NCBI GenBank assembly: GCA_016291375.1
Contig: JAEEXE010000023.1
Coordinates: 1-47,717 of the forward strand
From: Butyrivibrio sp.
GTDB taxonomy: Bacteria > Bacillota > Clostridia > Lachnospirales > Lachnospiraceae
Direction of reading: 5' to 3'
DNA length: 47,717 bases
Of the stretch, positions 1 through 8,341 are shown piece after piece (position 1 is the first letter of the stretch; every line of letters starts with the position of its first letter). The translations under genes and the position numbers were made by a program. The notes under the pieces are model-generated. The model saw only the letters and a program-made list of their open reading frames with translations. It did not search any database and had not been told where the DNA came from.

Positions 1-102
1 ACATTTGTACCGGCATGTAGGTATTGCGATAATATTCATTATTGTAGTGGTATTGAATGGGGAGTAACTGAGAAAAAGATAACGGAATGGGTTAGAGAAT
101 GA
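1..102 (+). CDS. C-terminal fragment of a cysteine-rich protein, possibly radical SAM/SPASM type
   Basis: The window opens inside a reading frame that ends with TGA at 100-102, leaving about 33 residues. The fragment contains a C-x2-C-x5-C pattern (ACRYCDN, then HYC), as seen in the C-terminal iron-sulfur segment of some radical SAM enzymes in polysaccharide clusters. It lies upstream of capsule genes on the same strand. The same frame stays open after the TGA until a TAA at 226-228, which may be chance in this AT-rich DNA or a sign of decay. The family assignment is a guess from one short motif. Confidence 0.4.
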   Translation, partial: TFVPACRYCDNIHYCSGIEWGVTEKKITEWVRE

Positions 103-265
103 AAATATTATATATTGCAGTATATCTTGCTTAGAGAGAAAAAAGATAAGCTTGGCAAAATGAAGATTGTAGTACGATCTTTCTACTCAGGAGTTGGATT
201 TAAACCTGAGATAGAGACAATAAACTAATAGTTTTGGGATGAGATAGTTAAGAGGCAAGTGAATT

Positions 266-1270
266 ATGAAACCAGAAAAGATTGATTTTGTGATATTGTG
301 GGTGGATGAAACAGACCCAAATTGGCTTGAAGATAAAAAGAAATTTGTTCCGTCGACTCAGGATGATGTGTCTGAAAAGAGGTATCGAAACTGGGATAAT
401 CTCCAGTATTTTTTTAGAGGAGTTGAGGCGTTTGCTCCTTGGGTAAATAATATTTTTTTTATAACCTGTGGACATATTCCTTCATGGCTAAATACAGATC
501 ATCCGAAGCTTAAGATAGTTAACCACAAGGATTACATGCCAAGTGATTGCTTGCCTACTTTCAACAGTAATCCAATTGAGTTGATGCTTAATAGGATTAC
601 TGAGCTATCAGAAAAATTTGTATTATTTAATGATGACATGTTTTTAATAAAAAAGGCAGAGCCCACAGATTTCTTTTCTCATGGGCTTCCTTGTGATTCA
701 GCATTTCTTAATATTCATTCTGTGTCGCCTACTAAGATGGAACTGTATTCGAGTTTACAAGCCACAGGAATAATCAATAAGTATTTTGAAATGAAGAAGT
801 CGATTTTTGGAAATTTCAGTAAATGGTTTACACCCTTGTATGGAAAGCAGATGCTGAAAACATTGTATTTATTACCATGCAAAGCTTTTCCGGAAATCAG
901 ACAGATTCATCTACCATATTCATATTTAAAATCTACATTTGATACGTTATGGGAAAAAGAAGCGGACTTGCTCATGGACACTTGTCACAATAGATATAGA
1001 ACGAAATTTGATTATTCACATTGGACAATGAGGAATTGGCAGATAGCAGCAGGCGAATTTTGGCCAAGAAGAGCAGGATTTGGAAAAAGTTTTGTTTTAA
1101 CCGACGAGGATGCATTCAATAAATGTATCGATTATATGCGTAGTCCAAAAGGTACTGCTATATGTATAAATGACGCAGATATTTCTTATGAGACATTTAT
1201 GCGTTATAAGAAAGCGATAAATGAGCAATTGGATCATTTACTACCTCAGAAGAGTAAATTTGAACTGTGA
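266..1270 (+). CDS. Stealth-family capsular polysaccharide phosphotransferase
   Basis: Stealth proteins are predicted or shown to transfer sugar-1-phosphate groups in making cell-surface phosphoglycans. At residues 5-15 the protein has the conserved region 1 pattern IDFVILWVDETDP. The CR2 region follows (RYRNWDNLQYFFRG, then FAPWVNNIFFITCG) with the acidic motif FNDDMFL near residue 125, and CR3/CR4-like segments occupy the rest. At 334 residues the length is normal. The start is ATG at 266, preceded by AAGAGGCAAG. It precedes a GT4 glycosyltransferase by about 20 bases and belongs to the AT-rich capsule cluster. The family is clear; the donor and acceptor sugars cannot be read. Confidence 0.88.
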   Translation: MKPEKIDFVILWVDETDPNWLEDKKKFVPSTQDDVSEKRYRNWDNLQYFFRGVEAFAPWVNNIFFITCGHIPSWLNTDHPKLKIVNHKDYMPSDCLPTFNSNPIELMLNRITELSEKFVLFNDDMFLIKKAEPTDFFSHGLPCDSAFLNIHSVSPTKMELYSSLQATGIINKYFEMKKSIFGNFSKWFTPLYGKQMLKTLYLLPCKAFPEIRQIHLPYSYLKSTFDTLWEKEADLLMDTCHNRYRTKFDYSHWTMRNWQIAAGEFWPRRAGFGKSFVLTDEDAFNKCIDYMRSPKGTAICINDADISYETFMRYKKAINEQLDHLLPQKSKFEL

Positions 1271-1291
1271 TCGAGAAGGAAACGTAAGTAT

Positions 1292-2476
1292 ATGGCAGAA
1301 AAAAAATACAATTTGATGCTGGCTACAGAGGTATCAGAGATGACTGCAGGTGCTGCATATTCTTTTTTAGGATTGGCTGAATGGATTGAGTGTAATTCAG
1401 AGTATCATGTTGTGGCATTATTAAAGAAGAAAGGTACATTGTATGAGCAATTAAGAAATAGGGCAATCGAAACGGTTGTTGTTCCTCAAAGACGGCTTTG
1501 GGTCAGGAGAATCAATGAGCGTGTGTCAAAAATGACATATTTGATCAAAATGGCTATTAGAGCTGTTTTAATTCCGATTGATTTATTATTACTGAGAAGA
1601 GTGTTGAAAAATAAGAAAATAGATATAGTACATATCAATGGATTGACTAGTGGAATGTGTGCAGAAGTAGCAAATGATCTGGGAATTCCTGTCGTTTGGC
1701 ATATTAGGGAGTTCTTGGATGGGTGTTTGTCATTGGAATTTGCAGATAGCAAACATGCTATAGATGTGATCAATAAATCGTGTAAAATTATCGCTGTTTC
1801 CAGTGCGGTAAAAAGATATTATGAGAAAATTTTTACTCCGCACATAGAAGTTGTTTACAATGCTTTTAATGTTGACATTGTTAGGGACGAAGGTAATAAG
1901 CCAAAGGACAAATTCAAAATATGTCTTTTGGGACGTTTCTTAAGAGTGAAAGGTCAGCTGGAGTTAGTGCAAGCATTAGCGTTATTACCGGAAGAAGATC
2001 GAAATATATGTGAGGTTCATTTTATTGGGGCTGAAAAAGATAGTGAGTATTTAAATGAAATAAAAGCAGAGATTTCGAAGAATGGTATTGAAATTGGAAA
2101 GTCAGTATTTTTTGATGGCTTTGTTCCCGATGCATATAAAAATCTTGGAGATTATAATTGCTTATGTACATGCGCTTCAATGGAAGCCTTTGGTAGGACT
2201 ACAATTGAAGGGATGTTAAATAAGTGTATAGTGATTGGGGTAGACACAAGCGGTACAAGCGAATTAATCAAGGATAATGAGACAGGGCTACTGTATCATT
2301 CTGGTAATCCCAGAGAACTGGCAGATAAAATATCGTTTTGTATTCACAATCCTGAAGCTGTTGAAGTGATTGCAGAAAATGGATACAAATATGCAGTAGA
2401 TAATCTCCAAATGGATAGCGTATATCCTATAATAATTGATATATATAATTCGAATGTGCAATGTACTACTAAATAA
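1292..2476 (+). CDS. Glycosyltransferase family 4
   Basis: A cytoplasmic GT-B fold retaining glycosyltransferase of 394 residues. The C-terminal half shows the typical GT4 features: the LLGRFLRVKGQ segment near residue 212 and the E-x7-E region (SMEAFGRTTIEGM) near residue 292, followed by GTSELI and ETGLLYHSG. The N-terminal half carries the acceptor side (HINGLTSG, then VWHIREF). It probably adds one sugar to the undecaprenyl-linked capsule repeat unit. It sits between the Stealth gene and a Wzy-like polymerase. The sugar is unknown. Confidence 0.9.
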   Translation: MAEKKYNLMLATEVSEMTAGAAYSFLGLAEWIECNSEYHVVALLKKKGTLYEQLRNRAIETVVVPQRRLWVRRINERVSKMTYLIKMAIRAVLIPIDLLLLRRVLKNKKIDIVHINGLTSGMCAEVANDLGIPVVWHIREFLDGCLSLEFADSKHAIDVINKSCKIIAVSSAVKRYYEKIFTPHIEVVYNAFNVDIVRDEGNKPKDKFKICLLGRFLRVKGQLELVQALALLPEEDRNICEVHFIGAEKDSEYLNEIKAEISKNGIEIGKSVFFDGFVPDAYKNLGDYNCLCTCASMEAFGRTTIEGMLNKCIVIGVDTSGTSELIKDNETGLLYHSGNPRELADKISFCIHNPEAVEVIAENGYKYAVDNLQMDSVYPIIIDIYNSNVQCTTK

Positions 2477-2516
2477 ATCTGTAAGTGGTTTTGTTTAAAC
2501 TGTAAAGGAATGTATA

Positions 2517-3728
2517 GTGAATAGGGAACGAATAGCAGAACGAATATTTGATATTACATTTGAGCTATGGTGTTTTTTTGACATCATTTTAAGGACGGCA
2601 TTTGGAGACAGAATCAATGATTTTTTGAGAAATGTCGTCTGGGATAATACTGCTGATATAAACAAGGTAGTTGACGTAACGGTTCTTTTTTTATTGATGT
2701 GTATTATTGTTTTCTTTCAAAGATATTCATATAAAGAATTAATAGTTCTGGCGCTAATAACAGTGCCGGTTATTCTGGGGACAATTAAAGCTGATAATAA
2801 TTATCTTATTTCTGTTCTACTTTTTGTTGTTGCAGCTAGGTATGTAAACATGGATAAGATAATAAAGATTTATTTTATTATACTGCTGATCATGATACCG
2901 TTTGTAATTATAATGTGCATGATGGGATCTTTGCCGGACTATACTATGTACAGGGGAGGGCAGATCCGGCATGCACTGGGGTTTGAACATCCTAATAGAC
3001 TGGGAATGCGTATATTTCAGCTGAGCGCATGCTTTTGTTATGTTATGAAAAACTCAGTTCATAACATTCCTAAGTTTATTATAATGGGAATAGCAGCGTA
3101 CTTTGTTTATAAAGTGCCTAATTCCCAAACAGCTTTCATTGGAATATTCATACTGATGTTTATGGTTATGATAGGTGGTATATATGATAGGTATGGTATT
3201 GACAAGAAAAGGCTCATGAACATTGTTGCGATTGGGGCTGTTGTTGTTAATGTTTTTTCTGTATGGCTTTCGTTTTTTGACCCGGCCCAAAATGCTTTGT
3301 TATTATCGTTGGATAAATTTTTATCACGAAGATTTTACTTTGGTCATAAGATGTACAAGTATTATGGCATAACTTTATGGGGGCAGAAAGTAAGTACACT
3401 CGTTAAAGATAAAAAGTATGTTGGTATATATCATCAATGGTATTTGGATAATGCATATTTAAGTATTCTTTTACGATTTGGAATTGTGGTATATATAGTT
3501 TTTTCATTACTCTTGGCTTTTGCGATATTTTACTATGTGAAGCAAGAAAACTACACAATGGTGGCTATTCTATTTACTTATTCGGTGTATGGAATCATGA
3601 CAACAGGTTTTTATATGATGTCTCATAATATTTTCCTGCTTACTATAACGAGCCCGTTATATATGAAAGCGGGTATATCCGGTGCAAAAAAAAGGTACAG
3701 ACGATTTAAGATTGTGTGGGGACTGTAG
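2517..3728 (+). CDS. Wzy-like O-antigen/capsule polymerase
   Basis: A polytopic membrane protein of 403 residues with about ten predicted hydrophobic segments. A large loop contains RHALGFEHPNRLG near residues 150-163, the GF-x-HPN pattern common in bacterial Wzy polymerases. Wzy proteins join repeat units on the outer face of the membrane. The start is GTG at 2517, with AAAGGA about 9 bases upstream. The stop at 3726-3728 directly abuts the flippase start, so the two are probably translationally coupled. Wzy sequences diverge strongly, so the call rests on topology, the loop motif and neighbours. Confidence 0.75.
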   Translation: MNRERIAERIFDITFELWCFFDIILRTAFGDRINDFLRNVVWDNTADINKVVDVTVLFLLMCIIVFFQRYSYKELIVLALITVPVILGTIKADNNYLISVLLFVVAARYVNMDKIIKIYFIILLIMIPFVIIMCMMGSLPDYTMYRGGQIRHALGFEHPNRLGMRIFQLSACFCYVMKNSVHNIPKFIIMGIAAYFVYKVPNSQTAFIGIFILMFMVMIGGIYDRYGIDKKRLMNIVAIGAVVVNVFSVWLSFFDPAQNALLLSLDKFLSRRFYFGHKMYKYYGITLWGQKVSTLVKDKKYVGIYHQWYLDNAYLSILLRFGIVVYIVFSLLLAFAIFYYVKQENYTMVAILFTYSVYGIMTTGFYMMSHNIFLLTITSPLYMKAGISGAKKRYRRFKIVWGL

Positions 3729-5153
3729 TTGAAAAATAAATCTTCTACAAAAACTAATTTCATATTTAACTCTATCTATCAATTGTCAGCTATATTGATA
3801 CCCCTTGTTACCATGCCCTATCTTTCAAGAGTGCTAGGGTCAGATGGACTTGGAGAATATTCTTTTGCGTATTCTGTTGCGTTTTATTTTTGCATCTTTA
3901 TTAAGCTTGGTCTGAACAATTACGGAAACAGGACCATTGCCTATGTGAAAGATGATAAGGATAAGCTATCAAAAACTTTTTGGGAGATTTATTCTTTTCA
4001 GTTTATTCTGGGAGTAATTCTTTTTGCTGTTTATATGATATACAGCGTATGCTTTGCACCAAATAAAATGCTTGGCATTATTATGGGAATATATGTTTTT
4101 GCCACGCTTATAGATGTCAATTGGTGTCTGTATGGATTGGAAAAGTTTAAGGTTACATCTACCAGAGATGTTTTAACCAAGCTATTATCTACAGCCTGTA
4201 TTTTTATATTTGTAAAAAATTCTGAAGATGTATGGCTTTATGCGCTTTTCTTTAGTTGCGGAATGTTGCTTAATCAGATTATTGTTATTCCTTTACTAAA
4301 GAATGAAATCTCTTTTTGTAAAATAAGTTTAGAAGGCGTGATAAGGCATATAAGGCCCAATCTGGTTTTGTTTATTCCTGTGGTTGCAGTCAGCATTTAC
4401 AGGACTATGGATAAGATCATGCTTGGTGTTTTATCGACGGATTCTGAGCTTGGATATTATCACGGTGCTGAGAATGTTATAAGAGTCCCAATGGCTTTTG
4501 TAAATGCACTTGGAATAGTAATGCTTCCAAGAATGTCCAACATGCTAGCGAGAGGTGACAGTAAGAAAAGCATGGAGAGCACTTTTGATAAGTCCATTAT
4601 AGTTGCGATGTTTCTGGCTACATCGATATGCTTTGGCATCATGACTGTTTCGAAAGAATTTGTTCCTATCTTTTACGGACCAGGATTTGATAAGTGCAAT
4701 TTTTTGTTTTATATAATTCTTCCCGGCAGCATGTTTGAAGCCTTTGCTAATGTTATCAGAACGCAGTATCTTATTCCGAGAAAGAAAGATAAGATATATG
4801 TTTTTTCTTTGATAATGGGAGCAACTTTAAATCTGATCTTAAATCTGATACTTATACCTAAGTATGCCTCGGTCGGAGCTTCGATCGGAACTTTCGTTGC
4901 GTACGCAACCGTCTGCATCGTTCAAGCAGTCTGCGTTTTCAAAGAAGCCAATATAGGAAGAAATATCGTAAACTCACTTCCGTTTGTGATAGCCGGAGTG
5001 ATGATGTTTGTATTATTATGGCAGTATACTCCTAAGATTTCCAATGAGATACTTGCGCTGATGGTTAAGATAGTTATGGGTGGCGTAGTATACCTGGGTT
5101 CACTTGCAGTGTTTATGGGAACTCGTAGATTGATAGTAGCACGTTCTGACTAA
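3729..5153 (+). CDS. Wzx-like polysaccharide flippase
   Basis: A 474-residue MATE/MOP-superfamily membrane protein with 12 or more hydrophobic segments. It resembles Wzx exporters, which flip undecaprenyl-linked repeat units across the membrane. The N-terminus has the typical PLVTMPYLSRVLGSDGLGEYSF arrangement, and the FYGPGFDKC and PKYASVGASIGTF segments later on are also characteristic. The start codon is TTG immediately after the Wzy stop, implying coupled translation. A long perfect hairpin overlaps its stop codon, and the low-GC capsule cluster appears to end here. Confidence 0.88.
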   Translation: MKNKSSTKTNFIFNSIYQLSAILIPLVTMPYLSRVLGSDGLGEYSFAYSVAFYFCIFIKLGLNNYGNRTIAYVKDDKDKLSKTFWEIYSFQFILGVILFAVYMIYSVCFAPNKMLGIIMGIYVFATLIDVNWCLYGLEKFKVTSTRDVLTKLLSTACIFIFVKNSEDVWLYALFFSCGMLLNQIIVIPLLKNEISFCKISLEGVIRHIRPNLVLFIPVVAVSIYRTMDKIMLGVLSTDSELGYYHGAENVIRVPMAFVNALGIVMLPRMSNMLARGDSKKSMESTFDKSIIVAMFLATSICFGIMTVSKEFVPIFYGPGFDKCNFLFYIILPGSMFEAFANVIRTQYLIPRKKDKIYVFSLIMGATLNLILNLILIPKYASVGASIGTFVAYATVCIVQAVCVFKEANIGRNIVNSLPFVIAGVMMFVLLWQYTPKISNEILALMVKIVMGGVVYLGSLAVFMGTRRLIVARSD

Positions 5154-5182
5154 TTCCGAATTGGATTCGGAATTAGTCAGAA
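5144..5182. repeat. Perfect 17-bp inverted repeat at the end of the flippase gene
   Basis: Arms 5144-5160 and 5166-5182 are perfect reverse complements around a 5-base loop (TTGGA). The left arm includes the last codons of the flippase gene. No T-run follows on the plus strand, so it does not look like a standard intrinsic terminator. It could block 3' exonucleases or be a remnant of an inserted element. Confidence 0.85.
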
Positions 5183-5257
5183 TGAGAATCATATTACAAG
5201 AAAATGTGCATTGGAAAAGTGTATAATATTAAAAGGCTTAGTTGATTGGAGTACAAT

Positions 5258-5695
5258 ATGCAGAAGGTGAATATTTCCAGAAAGCTAATGAAAAAATATG
5301 AGAATTATGATAATTGCTTGAGTGTACTTGAGAAAGCCGATTTCGATAACGCATATAATGATGAAATTTACAGGATGGGACTAATTTGTCAATTCAATCT
5401 GACTTTTGAACTTTCATGTAAAGCACTTCAGGCGGTGCTTAGACTTCATGCAGTCAATGGAGCTGAGATTGGATCACCAAGAGAAATATTAAAACTTGGT
5501 TATGGTAATGGGTTTCTTTCGGATTCCGAAGTATGGCGCTTGATGCTGACTAAAAGAAATGAAAATGTTCATATCTATGATGATGAAGCAATAGATGAGC
5601 TTGTCATAATGATTAGAGATAGTTTCATTCCTGCTTTCAGAGAACTTGCAAAGGTATTAAAAGAAAAGATAGATGAAGTTGGAGAAGATTTCTGA
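5258..5695 (+). CDS. HI0074-like HEPN protein (nucleotidyltransferase substrate-binding family)
   Basis: A 145-residue all-alpha protein of the HI0074/HEPN type, normally the partner of a minimal nucleotidyltransferase (MNT) in two-gene toxin-antitoxin or conflict modules. The diagnostic RNENVHIYD segment is at residues 100-108 and carries the R-x4-H HEPN motif (R100, H105). FELSCKALQ near residue 50 is also typical. The ATG at 5258 is chosen because GGAG lies 6 bases upstream. No MNT gene is adjacent: the flippase lies upstream and a membrane protein overlaps or abuts downstream. DNA composition is AT-rich like the capsule cluster. The family is confident; toxin activity is not established. 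Confidence 0.8.
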   Translation: MQKVNISRKLMKKYENYDNCLSVLEKADFDNAYNDEIYRMGLICQFNLTFELSCKALQAVLRLHAVNGAEIGSPREILKLGYGNGFLSDSEVWRLMLTKRNENVHIYDDEAIDELVIMIRDSFIPAFRELAKVLKEKIDEVGEDF

Positions 5696-5699
5696 ATCA

Positions 5700-6971
5700 A
5701 TGATCAAAACACTTATTAAACGAACAATATTAACCCTCCTAATATCTACAATCCTGGGCTATCTGCTCCTGGTGGCGGCCTATGCGATTCCGACACCCAG
5801 GATCAGGGATAATGTCAGGAACTCCATTGGGCAGTACGAGGGTGTAACAACTAACCCTGAGTGGTCTCAGGGCTACAAATATACAATGCTTGATGATTAT
5901 ACGGATGCTACATTTATCCTCGCCAATGCGATATACCCGGCGGCCGAGGACGATAGCAATCCATTTCTGAATGCGGCAATAGTTCCCCATCACGACTACA
6001 AGGGTGTCAACAACGACGCAGTGATGGAGCTTACGGATTACGAGGGTGAGAGCTTTATTTTTAACTATGTAAGGTACTGGCACGGCTATCTTGTGCCGCT
6101 AAAGCCGCTTCTTTTCCTTATGAGTCTTAACAGCGTGAGGATTCTGAACTTCCTGTTTGAGCTGATCATGATCGCGGTTATCTTGCAGCTTGCAGTATGT
6201 AAGACCGGGAACATGAGGCTTGGAATTGCGCTTACAGGCGCTCTTGCGGTTCTTAATCCCGTCAGCTGCGCCATGAATTTCCAGTACGCCGCAGTTATGA
6301 ATGTTACGCTACTTGCGCTTCTTACAGTGCTTTTGTTTGGTGACAGGATCGATGTCAAAAAAGATGCTCCCATATTTTTCCTGCTTGTGGGTATAATCGT
6401 GGTCTACGTTGACTTTCTGACTTATCCGATAGTTTCGTTCTTGATGCCTCTTTTGACCTATATGATCTTAAGGAAAAAAGAGCTGCTGACCTCCGCTAAG
6501 GAGGGTATCCTTGCGGTCATCACTTATCTTGCTTTCTGGGGAGTAGGATACGTTGGCATGTGGGGACTTAAGTGGGTAGTCGGAACTGTTTTTTCAGGGG
6601 GAAAAGAGAATGCTCTTGCGGAAGGTCTTGAGCAGGTGATCTACAGAAGTGGCAACGGAGAGGTTCACTACGGCTTTTTTGAAACAGTACTTGCAAATTT
6701 CAGGATGCTGTTTATAGTGCCGGTTCTGATGGTATTGATGATAGCGATTATTGCGGCAGCGGTTGTTGCCATTAAGAATAGGAGAAGAATAAAGGTAAAT
6801 GCAGCGGTAGTGTCTACGCTGTTATTCGCTGGTCTTATTCCCTTTGTGTGGTATTTTGGGGCGAGGGAGCATTCTATGGACCATGCGTATTTTACATTCA
6901 GGAATCTCGCGGGAACAATGATGGCAGTTGCCCTTGCGATTCTTGAGACGATAATTCCAACTGAAAACTAA
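5700..6971 (+). CDS. Polytopic membrane protein, possibly surface-glycan related
   Basis: A protein of about 423 residues with one N-terminal hydrophobic helix, an extracytoplasmic loop of roughly 100 residues, then about eight more transmembrane segments. Near the C-terminus is REHSMDHAYFTFRN, which resembles a pattern in integral membrane proteins of polysaccharide clusters. I cannot assign a family. The first candidate ATG is at 5673, overlapping the HEPN gene by 23 bases. ATG 5700 is preferred because GGAGAAG ends 12 bases upstream, while 5673 has only a weak site. GC is higher than in the capsule genes upstream, so the compositional boundary lies close to its start. Confidence 0.6.
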   Translation: MIKTLIKRTILTLLISTILGYLLLVAAYAIPTPRIRDNVRNSIGQYEGVTTNPEWSQGYKYTMLDDYTDATFILANAIYPAAEDDSNPFLNAAIVPHHDYKGVNNDAVMELTDYEGESFIFNYVRYWHGYLVPLKPLLFLMSLNSVRILNFLFELIMIAVILQLAVCKTGNMRLGIALTGALAVLNPVSCAMNFQYAAVMNVTLLALLTVLLFGDRIDVKKDAPIFFLLVGIIVVYVDFLTYPIVSFLMPLLTYMILRKKELLTSAKEGILAVITYLAFWGVGYVGMWGLKWVVGTVFSGGKENALAEGLEQVIYRSGNGEVHYGFFETVLANFRMLFIVPVLMVLMIAIIAAAVVAIKNRRRIKVNAAVVSTLLFAGLIPFVWYFGAREHSMDHAYFTFRNLAGTMMAVALAILETIIPTEN

Positions 6972-7054
6972 GACTACACTAAGCATTAAGGGAATACTGC
7001 AAAGGGGGAATTATACTTTGTAGAAAAGGCAAAATCACAGTATTTTTATGGTTT

Positions 7055-7095
7055 GTCATCAAAAAAGATGTGCATTATTGATAATTTTTGATGAC
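7055..7095. promoter_or_regulatory. Inverted repeat overlapping the alcohol dehydrogenase promoter
   Basis: GTCATCAAAAA (7055-7065) and TTTTTGATGAC (7085-7095) form a perfect 11-bp inverted repeat with 19 bases between the arms. The right arm overlaps the predicted -35 element. This placement suits a repressor or activator site, though an RNA hairpin ending the upstream gene is also possible (no T-run follows). Confidence 0.55.
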
Positions 7096-7119
7096 ACGAT
7101 TGCTATACTCCTATATAAT
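7091..7119 (+). promoter_or_regulatory. Predicted sigma-A promoter of the alcohol dehydrogenase gene
   Basis: A -35 element ATGACA (7091-7096) and a -10 element TATAAT (7114-7119) are separated by 17 bases. A leader of about 60 bases precedes the ribosome binding site AAAGGAGAAGG and ATG at 7187. Confidence 0.7.
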
Positions 7120-7186
7120 ATAGATAAATGTATTGGGCCTGTTAAAAAATTCACAGAAAAAAATTTACAGAAAAGGAGAAGGTAGT

Positions 7187-8254
7187 ATGAAAGGTTTTGC
7201 AATGCTGAAAATCGGCGAGGTGGGCTGGATTGAAAAAGAACGCCCGGCTTGCGGCCCCATGGATGCAATTTGCCGTCCTCTTGCAATCGCTATTTGTACA
7301 TCCGACGTACACACAGTATGGGAAGGTGCAGTAGGAGATCGTCACAATATGATCCTTGGACACGAAGGTTGTGCTGAGGTTGTAGAAGTTGGTAGCATGG
7401 TTAAAGACTTTAAGCCCGGCGACAAGGTTCTTGTTCCTGCTATTACACCTGACTGGAACTCACTTGAGGCACAGGCAGGATACTCAATGCATTCCGGCGG
7501 AATGCTTGCAGGATGGAAGTTCTCTAACTTCAAGGATGGTCTTGATTCAGAATTCTTCCATGTTAACGACGCTGACGGTAACCTTGCACACATGCCCGAG
7601 GGTATGACACTTGAAGATGCCTGCATGCTTTCAGACATGGTTCCTACCGGATTCCATGGTGTAGAGCTCGCAGATGTTCAGTTCGGTGATACTGTTCTTG
7701 TAATCGGTATCGGACCTGTTGGTCTTATGAGTGTTGCAGGTGCTCGCCTTCGTGGTGCATCTCGCATCATCGCTGTAGGAACTCGTCCTAAATGTGTTGA
7801 GGCAGCTAAGTTCTACGGGGCAGATGAGTTTATCAGCTACAAGAACGGAACTATCGAAGATCAGGTTCTTGAGATGACAGGCGGCGCCGGTGTAGACAGA
7901 GTTGTTGTTGCAGGTGGCGGCGTTCAGACATTTGAGTCTGCTGTTAAGGCACTTAAAGCAGGCGGCAAGATCGGTAACGTTAACTACCTTGGAAGCGGCG
8001 ACTATATCACAATCCCTCGTGTAGAGTGGGGCGTTGGTATGGGACACAAGCTCCTTGCAGGTGGACTTATGCCCGGTGGAAGACTTCGTATGGAGAAGCT
8101 TGGAGCACTTGTTTCTTCTGGCAAGCTCGATGTTAGTAAGCTTTCTACTCATGTATTCCATGGTTGGGAGCATATCCCGGAGGCACTTCAGCTTATGAAG
8201 GATAAGCCTGCAGATCTTATTAAGCCTGTTGTTATCCTCGATAACCAGCCTTGA
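7187..8254 (+). CDS. adh: NADP-dependent zinc secondary alcohol dehydrogenase
   Basis: A 355-residue medium-chain dehydrogenase closely resembling the Clostridium beijerinckii/Thermoanaerobacter secondary alcohol dehydrogenases (about 351 residues), which interconvert ketones or aldehydes and alcohols. The catalytic zinc ligands are visible as C37, H59 and E60 (GHEG) and an Asp near residue 150 (LSDMVPTG). The Rossmann motif GIGPVG follows, then GTRPKCVEAAKFYG, matching the G-S/T-R signature for NADP in this family. ATG 7187 is chosen for AAAGGAGAAGG just upstream. It is probably monocistronic, with its own promoter and terminator, and likely serves redox balance in fermentation. Confidence 0.95.
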   Translation: MKGFAMLKIGEVGWIEKERPACGPMDAICRPLAIAICTSDVHTVWEGAVGDRHNMILGHEGCAEVVEVGSMVKDFKPGDKVLVPAITPDWNSLEAQAGYSMHSGGMLAGWKFSNFKDGLDSEFFHVNDADGNLAHMPEGMTLEDACMLSDMVPTGFHGVELADVQFGDTVLVIGIGPVGLMSVAGARLRGASRIIAVGTRPKCVEAAKFYGADEFISYKNGTIEDQVLEMTGGAGVDRVVVAGGGVQTFESAVKALKAGGKIGNVNYLGSGDYITIPRVEWGVGMGHKLLAGGLMPGGRLRMEKLGALVSSGKLDVSKLSTHVFHGWEHIPEALQLMKDKPADLIKPVVILDNQP

Positions 8255-8276
8255 TACGGGTTTTGATCTGATTTTT

Positions 8277-8310
8277 AGGGCGGTCTTTTTACAGAGACCG
8301 CCCTTTACTA
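8277..8310 (+). terminator. Intrinsic terminator after adh
   Basis: AGGGCGGTCT (8277-8286) pairs perfectly with AGACCGCCCT (8295-8304) around an 8-base loop, followed by a short T-rich tract. Confidence 0.85.
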
Positions 8311-8341
8311 TTTTAATTTAGTGCTAGGTAGGAAATCGACT

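Noticed and set aside
7631..8173. 180-codon open frame antisense to the alcohol dehydrogenase gene
   Set aside because: Shadow of a strongly biased gene; no recognisable domain.
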